Source of the DNA: CAYMUG01 sp964393575
GTDB lineage: Bacteria; Patescibacteriota; Minisyncoccia; Spechtbacterales; 2-12-FULL-38-22
Reading direction: 5' to 3'
NCBI GenBank assembly: GCA_964393575.1
Contig: CAYMUG010000004.1
Span: 1 to 41,282, forward strand
Length of the DNA stretch: 41,282 nt
Of this stretch, positions 7,193 to 12,973 are shown in pieces (the first letter of the stretch is position 1; each line of letters opens with the position of its first letter). Both the position numbers and the translations under genes were made by a program. A model generated the notes under the pieces. The model saw only the letters and a list, made by a program, of their open reading frames with translations. It ran no database searches and was not told where the DNA came from.

Positions 7193-8311
7193 ATGAAAAC
7201 ATCAATAAAAAGCAAAAAACAAAAAATACTTCTTAGCCTTCTTACCGCAACAATTATAATAGGCGGAGCTATAGTTTATGCAACCAAACACGAAAACTAC
7301 TCTCCGGTAAAAGTTGAATACACACGCTCAACAGTTGTAGGTGAGGGAGTAATTGTGAAATTTTCTAAAGATGTAGGCAAAGAAAAGGCAAAGAATTTAT
7401 TTTCCATATCTCCTGAAATAAAAGGCCAACTTTCCTGGAACGGTGAAGAAAAAGAACTTTACTTTGTGCCCGAAGAAGGATTTAACACAGAAACAGAATA
7501 TACAGTGCGGGTAGGCATCTCGCATTCTTTTGTAGCTTCACTTTTAAACCAAACCGAGAAAAAAGTTTTCTCTCCCGAATCTCTTCCGGTAAAACGGCAT
7601 GTGCGTGTGGAGGGAAAAGATACGATCTGGTACATAACAGAAAGCGGCTTAAGACGCCCGATGACAAAAGAGGCGTTTCTTTCTTATAAAAACAACGATA
7701 TAAGTGACATTGAAACTATAGACGAAGAAACGCTGAAAATGTATCCGAAAAACACGTTAATACACCTTGCAAATGACCACCGTGTATATAAGTTGGAAGA
7801 AGGTAAAAAACGCCTTATAAAAAACGCACGCACGTTTAATATGCTTGAGCTGGAGTGGGAGGCTATCGCTCCTGTAAATGAAGCGGAATTTAACTCATTT
7901 ACCTCCGGCGAGTCGGTTGACCTGGCTTATCTGCCACACCGAAAAGCAGCACGTGGTAAATTTATAGATGTAAACCTGCAAACCATGGAAACCACATTAT
8001 ACAATAACGGAAATGTTGTAAAAAAATTCCCCGTCGCTGCCAAAGGAAACCCCTGGAGGCATCCCACACGCAAAGGTCTTTATAATATAAAAAACAAGGA
8101 AAGAAATCATCTTTCCTCTTTATATAATGTCTGGATGCCCTACGCGATGCAGTACTCCGGAAATTACTTTATTCACGGCTGGCCTTATTATCCGGGGGGA
8201 AGGCGTGTTCAATCCAACTATTCAGGCGGCTGCATACGCGTGAGTCAGGAAAATGCCAAATTTATGCTAAACTGGACAACAACCGGCACCCCAATATTCG
8301 TGCATTCCTAA
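7193..8311 (+). CDS. L,D-transpeptidase (YkuD) with N-terminal Ig-like region
   Basis: Cross-links peptidoglycan through L,D bonds or attaches proteins to it, outside the membrane. The 372-residue protein begins with a basic stretch (MKTSIKSKKQK) and one membrane helix (to about residue 30), giving a periplasmic or surface anchor. Residues 40-130 look like an SbsA/Ig-like domain, 140-240 are a domain often seen in CPR surface proteins, and 250-372 are the YkuD domain. The active-site pattern is intact: His328 in FIHGWPYYPGG and the nucleophile Cys347 in SGGCIRVS. The reading frame is open from a GTG at 7139, but the ATG at 7193 gives a normal signal-anchor start and follows the promoter. Confidence 0.9.
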   Translation: MKTSIKSKKQKILLSLLTATIIIGGAIVYATKHENYSPVKVEYTRSTVVGEGVIVKFSKDVGKEKAKNLFSISPEIKGQLSWNGEEKELYFVPEEGFNTETEYTVRVGISHSFVASLLNQTEKKVFSPESLPVKRHVRVEGKDTIWYITESGLRRPMTKEAFLSYKNNDISDIETIDEETLKMYPKNTLIHLANDHRVYKLEEGKKRLIKNARTFNMLELEWEAIAPVNEAEFNSFTSGESVDLAYLPHRKAARGKFIDVNLQTMETTLYNNGNVVKKFPVAAKGNPWRHPTRKGLYNIKNKERNHLSSLYNVWMPYAMQYSGNYFIHGWPYYPGGRRVQSNYSGGCIRVSQENAKFMLNWTTTGTPIFVHS

Positions 8312-8332
8312 TATGGTAACGTACACCCAACA

Positions 8333-8361
8333 TTGACATACGATATAAAAGACATTACTAT
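8333..8361 (+). promoter_or_regulatory. Sigma-70 promoter of the 8398-8649 gene
   Basis: A consensus TTGACA (8333-8338) is followed after 17 bp by TACTAT (8356-8361). The ATG follows 36 bases later with GAAGGGAAG as SD. Confidence 0.7.
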
Positions 8362-8397
8362 CTAAGTTGGCCAAGAAATCAACCGAAGGGAAGAATT

Positions 8398-8649
8398 ATG
8401 TTCGGTAACAATGTGACGTTGACGTGGAAGTGGCCCTGGAATGATCAAAGAAAAGAAATTCATCACCCCCTGTTGATAGTTTTGGCTATTATGTTCGGCT
8501 TTCTGTACTTCGTGCTGATAGTACTTTCCTTTCCGCTGGACCTTGTTCTCAAGGCAATTGGCCGACAGGGCTTTATTCGCCACGAAAGTAATGGACTAAA
8601 GCTAAACCTCACGATGGCCTTTGATAAAGAGGCCTTTACCACGAAATAG
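8398..8649 (+). CDS. Small single-helix membrane protein, unknown
   Basis: 83 residues: a charged start (MFGNNVTLTWKWPWNDQRKE), a long hydrophobic stretch (about 23-50) and a basic tail. I do not recognise a family. It has a consensus promoter, an SD (AAGGGAAG) and a strong terminator of its own, so it is a self-contained and probably well-expressed unit. Position after the L,D-transpeptidase does not imply a shared role because of the separate promoter. Confidence 0.7.
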   Translation: MFGNNVTLTWKWPWNDQRKEIHHPLLIVLAIMFGFLYFVLIVLSFPLDLVLKAIGRQGFIRHESNGLKLNLTMAFDKEAFTTK

Positions 8650-8655
8650 TGCCCG

Positions 8656-8690
8656 CCCCCGACAACTAAAAGATCGTTGTCGGGGGTTTT
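8656..8690 (+). terminator. Intrinsic terminator of the 8398-8649 gene
   Basis: The perfect 11-bp arms CCCCCGACAAC and GTTGTCGGGGG surround a 9-base loop and are followed by TTTTAGTTT. Confidence 0.85.
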
Positions 8691-8710
8691 AGTTTACTAA
8701 AATTAAACCA

Positions 8711-8740
8711 ATAAAAAACGGACACCTAAATTGGTGTCCG
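8711..8740 (-). terminator. Intrinsic terminator, GGTGTCCG type
   Basis: On the minus strand CGGACACC pairs with GGTGTCCG, followed by TTTTTT. Nearly the same stem ends the units at 9789-9810 and 10668-10688. It closes the unit of the 8829-9092 gene. Confidence 0.85.
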
Positions 8741-8828
8741 CGGAGGCGGCAAGATTTTCTTCACGGAAAACTCTCAGCTCAAAAATAAAGGTACAAAAGT
8801 AATGTGATAAATGCAGTGGGTATCTGAA

Positions 8829-9092
8829 TTAACGACTTTGACCACGAAATGCATTCTTCCCGGCGTTTGTCAGACTCAAGGCCACATATCCATATTTCAC
8901 AAGGATAAAGATAGCATCAGCGAGCTCTTTTTCGCTGGGAGGCTGTCGTACAGGTAATTGCTGCATGTAAGTACTTATATCCCGAAGCGACTGGACTTCC
9001 TGTCGGCTATCATCTCCGAGACACCTGATTATATCTTTCAACAAAACCTCCTCGGAAAGCTGATCAACTGTGGGTCGTTGTCCTTCCGACAT
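8829..9092 (-). CDS. Small orphan protein of unknown function
   Basis: 87 residues from the ATG at 9092 (MSEGQRPTVDQLSEEV), mainly helical, with a basic end (NAGKNAFRGQSR). Regular helices (DIIRCLGDDSRQEV, ELADAIFILVKYGYVAL) are reminiscent of a winged-helix or HTH fold, but no motif is convincing. AGAAAGGGG lies eight bases before the start, which rejects the longer frame from 9143. It follows the 9164-9637 gene by 71 bases with no promoter in between, so the two are probably one transcript ended by the hairpin at 8711-8740. Confidence 0.65.
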   Translation of the reverse strand: MSEGQRPTVDQLSEEVLLKDIIRCLGDDSRQEVQSLRDISTYMQQLPVRQPPSEKELADAIFILVKYGYVALSLTNAGKNAFRGQSR

Positions 9093-9163
9093 TGTCAGCC
9101 CCTTTCTTCGTCGTAGGCGAAATTCGGGATTTTGAGTCAGCACGTCTTCGTGTTTATTCGTTA

Positions 9164-9637
9164 TTACTTATTTACAGCAAGGAAACCGGAGAAAGGAGTC
9201 CATATCTCTTCTACCCAGCAGACATCAATAAGGTCACGGTACCGGCCATCAAAGCACGGAACGTAGCGGTGGCCATCGCGATCCGTGCACTCGGACCCAA
9301 GCGCTACAACCAATAAATGCCTGTATACATCGGCGAGGCAATGATCCACGAAAGCCAATAGCTCCCGAATGCCGGCGGGGTGCAGGCTTTGCTTTTCCAT
9401 ATCATCTTTTATCTGTTCTTTGTTCACTTTTACGCCGGGCTGGAGTAGGTGTATATCCACTTCCACGGCACCCTTGTGCACTCTGTTGTTGCAGCAAATA
9501 CAAACATTCTCAACCGGGAAGTTCTCGTCGTTCACGAGGTGATCAACTCGGTGATATTTGCAACCGGTTTTATTAATTAACTCAGAGATCTTTATTGTAT
9601 AATCCACAGGCAAGGTGCAAGTTAGTGCGGTAGACAT
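9164..9637 (-). CDS. Cys-containing orphan protein, paralog of the 9866-10489 product
   Basis: 157 residues, function unknown. It shares an extended pattern with the product of the next gene upstream. Both have an N-terminal strand with Asp-x-x-Tyr-Thr and an ISEL helix, then N-F-P-V-E-x-x-C-x-x-C-x-N-x-x-H-x-G (here CICCNNRVHKG), then a helix with RELLAF, and a late R-x-D-hydrophobic segment followed by W-x-P-hydrophobic-x-x-FLA at the end. The Cys pair and His could bind a metal, and a conserved His occurs about 12 residues later. The start at 9637 has AGAAAGGGGTG upstream. Promoter and a palindromic site lie at 9708-9752. No database family comes to mind. Confidence 0.7.
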   Translation of the reverse strand: MSTALTCTLPVDYTIKISELINKTGCKYHRVDHLVNDENFPVENVCICCNNRVHKGAVEVDIHLLQPGVKVNKEQIKDDMEKQSLHPAGIRELLAFVDHCLADVYRHLLVVALGSECTDRDGHRYVPCFDGRYRDLIDVCWVEEIWTPFSGFLAVNK

Positions 9638-9707
9638 CTCCCATCACCCCTTTCTGTGCATAATTCCCTGCTCGTCACACAAAAAAAGGAGCTTTCTTGC
9701 TGCCCAC

Positions 9708-9752
9708 GTTATATCGCTTTTTGGCATTTATTACAAGTTTTATAAAACTTGT
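9708..9752 (-). promoter_or_regulatory. Promoter with a 20-bp palindromic operator-like site
   Basis: On the minus strand TTGTAA (9731-9736) and TATAAC (9708-9713) are 17 bp apart. A perfect 20-bp palindrome (half-site ACAAGTTTTA, 9733-9752) covers the -35 and the bases upstream of it, which is where a dimeric repressor or activator would bind. Confidence 0.55.
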
Positions 9753-9788
9753 CGAACCCGCCCAAACTTAGCTTTCAAAAACAAAAAA

Positions 9789-9810
9789 CGGACACCGAAG
9801 TTGGTGTCCG
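9789..9810 (-). terminator. Intrinsic terminator of the 9866-10489 gene, GGTGTCCG type
   Basis: On the minus strand CGGACACC and GGTGTCCG pair around a short loop and are followed by TTTTTTG. The stem is identical to that at 8719-8740. Confidence 0.85.
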
Positions 9811-9813
9811 TAT

Positions 9814-9850
9814 AGGCGGGAGGGTTCTTCCGGGAAGAACCCTCCCGCCT
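9814..9850 (-). repeat. Perfect 18-bp inverted repeat in the 3' region of the 9866-10489 gene
   Basis: Arms 9814-9831 and 9833-9850 are exact reverse complements (outer bases AGGCGGGAGG / CCTCCCGCCT) with a one-base centre. It sits between the stop codon and the terminator, so the mRNA ends in two consecutive strong hairpins. Confidence 0.8.
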
Positions 9851-9865
9851 AAAAAAAGGTGCAAA

Positions 9866-10489
9866 TTAAACAATGCTTCTCGCGAGAAACCTGAAGCTCG
9901 GGCTCCATCCGCACTCGTCCAAACCAAGGCCTACATCCCGTCTGTTGCTTTCTGCGTCTCCTAAGAGATAGGGGGCGAAGAGCTGGCCGTTGCAATTCAA
10001 AGAGGAGCGGAGAGCGAGAATCGGAAAATGCTTCTGTATATCGGGATACTGAATTCCGAAAGCCAGCAACTCCCGGGCGCAGCAAGCACGCAACCCCTGC
10101 TTATGCAGCTCGGCCTCCGCCTGTTCCGTACTAACGTCTTTCTCTAAATTCAAATTCATCACGTGCAAAGCAAGTCTCTCTGTACCGTTGTGTGCCTTAT
10201 TGCCGCAAGCAGGGCAAATTTCCTCAACCGGAAAGTTCTTGTCTGTGAGCCCATCGCTTACCCGGTCATATTTGCCCTGCTCAAGCAATTCCGAAATGCC
10301 GGCCGTATAATTCACATCTACTAGGTACACATTGAAGTTATCCCGAAGCCATGCTACAAACTTCTCGGCAAAAGCTTTGTCTTTAACAATGGAGCAAGCA
10401 ATATCCGGAGTGAGACCGGCGTCCTCCAACTGATCCATAAACTCCTCCCTTTGATGGGAGGACAAAACACGAGTGAGAGTATTATACAT
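9866..10489 (-). CDS. Cys-containing orphan protein, paralog of the 9164-9637 product
   Basis: 207 residues from the ATG at 10489 (MYNTLTRVLSSHQREEF), which has AGAAAGGAG before it. The frame is open to 10552, but that extension lies upstream of the SD. An N-terminal helical part of about 75 residues is absent from the paralog. The shared part follows: ISELLEQG, NFPVEEICPACGNKAHNG with the Cys pair and His, EQAEAELHKQGLR, CCARELLAFGIQ, and the end RRDVGLGLDECGWSPSF. Function unknown; the CxxC and His cluster suggests a small metal site. It has a near-consensus promoter with a palindrome at the transcription start and its own terminator. Confidence 0.7.
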   Translation of the reverse strand: MYNTLTRVLSSHQREEFMDQLEDAGLTPDIACSIVKDKAFAEKFVAWLRDNFNVYLVDVNYTAGISELLEQGKYDRVSDGLTDKNFPVEEICPACGNKAHNGTERLALHVMNLNLEKDVSTEQAEAELHKQGLRACCARELLAFGIQYPDIQKHFPILALRSSLNCNGQLFAPYLLGDAESNRRDVGLGLDECGWSPSFRFLARSIV

Positions 10490-10552
10490 CAAACACCACT
10501 CTCCTTTCTGCGTATGCTTTTCTGTAAATATCCGGACGGATATAATCAACAC

Positions 10553-10614
10553 AAAATATCAGGAAATTCCCTGATATTTTCGCATAGTATATAACTTTAT
10601 AAAATTTATGTCAA
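10553..10614 (-). promoter_or_regulatory. Near-consensus promoter with a palindrome at the transcription start
   Basis: On the minus strand TTGACA (10609-10614) and TATACT (10586-10591) are 17 bp apart. From about the +1 position the sequence AAATATCAGG ... CCTGATATTT (10554-10580) forms a hairpin around GAATT. It could be an operator, a 5' mRNA-stabilising stem or an attenuator. Confidence 0.65.
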
Positions 10615-10661
10615 TGATACCTTTTTATATTGCCCCCCCTCTTAAATATTCAACTTCAAAA

Positions 10662-10688
10662 CAAAAACGGGCATCAAAATGATGTCCG
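10662..10688 (-). terminator. Intrinsic terminator of the 10732-11136 gene
   Basis: On the minus strand CGGACATC pairs with GATGCCCG (one G-U pair), followed by TTTTTG. It is the same design as the terminators at 8719 and 9789 with compensated arm changes. Confidence 0.75.
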
Positions 10689-10731
10689 CATAGACGAAAA
10701 GTTATAGCAAATTACGTATTATCTATTACCA

Positions 10732-11136
10732 CTATTCACTTAACTTATCTTTGATTAATTCTATATCTCTTGCGTCTTTCTCTCTGTTAAATACCAGCTT
10801 CCACCGCAAAACTTCTTCCATTGGCGCAAAAGGCACGCCTTCTATAATATCAGCTTTATCCAAAAGTTTCTCCAAAGAAGGGTTATACTCCCTGTAACCC
10901 CAATCAGCAAATGCCTCTATATCCCCACGCACAAGGTATTTATCTCCGGTTTCAAGTGTTTTTTCTTCCCAACCCTCTTTTTTAAATTTTTCGTATATTT
11001 CTTCCGAAATAAAAAGATCAATATCATTAACTTCGCGTATCCCGTGCGCGGCAAGCGGGCCGCTGCCGAAAACAATATAGCCTCTTTCAGGCAAATTAAG
11101 AGCTTTTACTTTTCGAATAAGTTCGTCTTTATTCAT
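10732..11136 (-). CDS. Nucleotidyltransferase-superfamily protein
   Basis: 134 residues. GYIVFGSGPLAAHGIREVNDIDLFIS matches the first part of the polymerase-beta-like nucleotidyltransferase fold: a G-S-G-x-x-x-x-x-G turn, then Asp-x-Asp in NDIDLF, with a third acidic residue probable in DIEAFADW. The rest resembles minimal nucleotidyltransferases or antitoxin-linked forms that act on RNA, nucleotides or proteins; the substrate is unknown. An ATG at 11145 overlaps the -10 box TATAAT (11144-11149), so the ATG at 11136 must be the start and the mRNA is probably leaderless. The next gene runs divergently. Confidence 0.7.
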   Translation of the reverse strand: MNKDELIRKVKALNLPERGYIVFGSGPLAAHGIREVNDIDLFISEEIYEKFKKEGWEEKTLETGDKYLVRGDIEAFADWGYREYNPSLEKLLDKADIIEGVPFAPMEEVLRWKLVFNREKDARDIELIKDKLSE

Positions 11137-11143
11137 AATACAC

Positions 11144-11152
11144 ATTATATCA
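11144..11152 (-). promoter_or_regulatory. Extended -10 promoter giving a leaderless mRNA
   Basis: TGATATAAT on the minus strand is a TGn-extended -10. The start of transcription, about seven bases downstream, coincides with the ATG at 11136. Confidence 0.55.
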
Positions 11153-11228
11153 CAACCTAAAACGCAAAACCGCGCCTAAACAACTCTGTCGTGCCAATTA
11201 CAGGTGTGAGTGAGGTTGGATTTTAATC

Positions 11229-11246
11229 TGTTATAATACCTATAAT
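11229..11246 (+). promoter_or_regulatory. -10 boxes directly before the 11248 start codon
   Basis: TGTTATAAT (TGn-extended -10, box at 11232-11237) and a second TATAAT (11241-11246) end two bases before the ATG. The first would start transcription at about 11244, giving a leader of only a few bases. Confidence 0.5.
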
Positions 11247-11247
11247 T

Positions 11248-11634
11248 ATGAAAATTTATGTAGCAGGTAAAAATTTAGAACGTGCGGAGAAAGTAATAAG
11301 CCAATTACGGGCATCGGGTTATGAGATAACATATGACTGGGTTGCGGGATGGAAAAAAGATAAAAAGCTTTACCCTGAAGGTAATACTGAATTACGAGAA
11401 CAAAAAATAGCTGAAAATGAAAGGCAGGGTGTACAAAACGCGGATGCGCTTGTATATCTATGGGAGCCCGACCAGGAAAGCGCGCGCTATGAGGCAGGCA
11501 TGGCTATGGGCCTAAATAAACCCGTCGTAGCTGTAGTCAATGAAAAATATGAAAAACCCTTCTTTTTTGGGTTGCCGAATATTAAAATTGTAAAATCGGA
11601 CGAGGAAATTTTAGGAGTTTTAAAAAATATGTGA
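11248..11634 (+). CDS. Nucleoside 2-deoxyribosyltransferase-like protein
   Basis: 128 residues with the Rossmann-like fold of nucleoside deoxyribosyltransferases and related DUF4406 proteins: MKIYVAGKNLERA at the start, a helix-rich middle with ITYDWVAGW, and the family segment NADALVYLWEPDQESARYEAGMA. In active family members the glutamate of the A-R-Y-E-A-G motif is the nucleophile, and it is present. Such enzymes exchange or hydrolyse bases of deoxynucleosides or nucleotides; the true substrate is unknown. It ends with TGA, consistent with the standard code. The mRNA appears nearly leaderless. Confidence 0.75.
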   Translation: MKIYVAGKNLERAEKVISQLRASGYEITYDWVAGWKKDKKLYPEGNTELREQKIAENERQGVQNADALVYLWEPDQESARYEAGMAMGLNKPVVAVVNEKYEKPFFFGLPNIKIVKSDEEILGVLKNM

Positions 11635-11666
11635 AGAAATATTAATATATTAAAAAGAGCAATCAA

Positions 11667-12227
11667 TTACTCAAACTTCACAGGAATTATTAGACGGTCT
11701 GAATTTTCCGGAAGGCCGGAAGGGTTAGCTTTTTCAAAAACGAGCGTACCTACAGTTGAGGTGGTTTCAAATTCAAACTCGGACTTAAAAGGAACAAAAT
11801 CCTCCGTCATCCAATCGCTTTGAGCTTCTGCAAAATGCGGTTCTATAATTTTGCCATCTTCATCTTTAAGCATAACGGAAAAAACCCCTTCATGATACCA
11901 AGTACCCCTTGCTTCTCCTGTCATTTTAAGCGGGCTTTTTATTGTTTTATTCGGACGGGGAGAGTCCACCCTTATTAAATCACGTTTTTCCAGCTCATTG
12001 CCTATATCCTGAACAAACGTCCTGCCGTCTTTAGTGCTGCATTTAGGAGGATAAGTTTCCATTACAGGATTATCGGCATCAACGCATTTCTGAAAACTAT
12101 TTATTTCAGCCTGCCTCTCTGTATTTGCCGGCTCCAATAATTTAATAGCAATAGCACTTATAATAGCTAATGCGCCCAAAATTATAAAAACATATAATAA
12201 TTTATTTTCGGAAAAGGAAAACTTCAT
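11667..12227 (-). CDS. Membrane-anchored protein with Gmad2-type Ig-like domain
   Basis: 186 residues: a short cytoplasmic start, one membrane helix (about 9-30), then an exported part. Residues 40-75 hold a small motif with two Cys (KCVDADNPV..., PPKCSTKDGRTFVQD) often seen in CPR surface proteins, perhaps a disulfide. Residues 85-186 (IRVDSPRPNKTIKSPLKMTGEARGTW and a Phe/Val-rich end) match a Gmad2 immunoglobulin-like domain. Gmad2 occurs in spore-germination and surface proteins, so binding at the cell surface is likely but the ligand is unknown. Convergent with the deoxyribosyltransferase gene. Confidence 0.7.
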   Translation of the reverse strand: MKFSFSENKLLYVFIILGALAIISAIAIKLLEPANTERQAEINSFQKCVDADNPVMETYPPKCSTKDGRTFVQDIGNELEKRDLIRVDSPRPNKTIKSPLKMTGEARGTWYHEGVFSVMLKDEDGKIIEPHFAEAQSDWMTEDFVPFKSEFEFETTSTVGTLVFEKANPSGLPENSDRLIIPVKFE

Positions 12228-12349
12228 ATTTTTATTTTACCACAAAAATCCTTTCTTTTTTCCACAAAAATATATTGCGGAGATATTTTAGGATTTTAAT
12301 TTAACAAAATTCGCTAAAGGTCGGCTATCATGTTGACTACTTCATCGCT

Positions 12350-12379
12350 ATAAAAATAAACCTCCGCACAAGGCGGAGG
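12350..12379 (-). terminator. Intrinsic terminator of the 12396-12737 gene
   Basis: On the minus strand CCTCCGC pairs with GCGGAGG around a short loop, followed by TTTATTTTTA. Confidence 0.8.
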
Positions 12380-12395
12380 AATAAAATGTTCTGTG

Positions 12396-12737
12396 TTAGG
12401 TTTTCACTTTAGAAAGAGCTTTTTTGCGGGCTTTTCCGTTTACTTCAATCACTATTCCGTATACTTTGCTTTTATGCACCCAACCGTTAACCCGGCCTCT
12501 GTTGTTTGAAATTTGCACTCTCTCGCCTTCTGTGGCGCTGATAAGATGAGTGTAATAGTTTCCCTTAACTCGTGCAAAAACTATATCTCCCTTTTGAAGT
12601 TTATCAGTATCAACAGGAGCAAGGGTCACGGGCTCCCTGTGTTTTATAATAGGAACCATTGAATTGCCGCTTTCTTTGATATAAACGTATTCGCCCTCCT
12701 CCAGACGGCGAACTATCATTTCGTGTTTTACAGACAT
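12396..12737 (-). CDS. S24/S26 peptidase-like small protein, probably inactive
   Basis: 113 residues with the beta fold of LexA/signal-peptidase-like domains: SGNSMVPII with the would-be nucleophile Ser26, then LQKGDIVFARVKGNYYTHLISA. Where active members carry the catalytic Lys, this one reads Y-T-H-L-I with His64, so peptidase activity is doubtful. No HTH or membrane helix is present. Similar short proteins occur in phages and in CPR genomes, often without known function. GAAAAGGAG precedes the ATG, and it has its own terminator, the same signal style as the orphan genes to its left. Confidence 0.65.
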   Translation of the reverse strand: MSVKHEMIVRRLEEGEYVYIKESGNSMVPIIKHREPVTLAPVDTDKLQKGDIVFARVKGNYYTHLISATEGERVQISNNRGRVNGWVHKSKVYGIVIEVNGKARKKALSKVKT

Positions 12738-12904
12738 AATTACTCCTTTTCCACGAGACGAAAGTTAAACCATTAATCTGCGTTTTGACGTAAATTTGAG
12801 CTTGCACTTCTCTATATGTAATCTACATCTTATTCAGGTTATAAAACAAAACTTAGTAAATTACAAGAAATGCTATTTATATATTAAACAAAAACTAACA
12901 AAAT

Positions 12905-12932
12905 AAAACACCACCCGAAAAGGTGGCGTTTT
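12905..12932 (-). terminator. Intrinsic terminator of nrdJ
   Basis: On the minus strand AAAACGCCACC pairs with GGTGGTGTTTT (one G-U pair), followed by ATTTTG. Confidence 0.8.
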
Positions 12933-12973
12933 ATCAACTATCAGTTGTTATTTATTACTCATTACTGACACCT

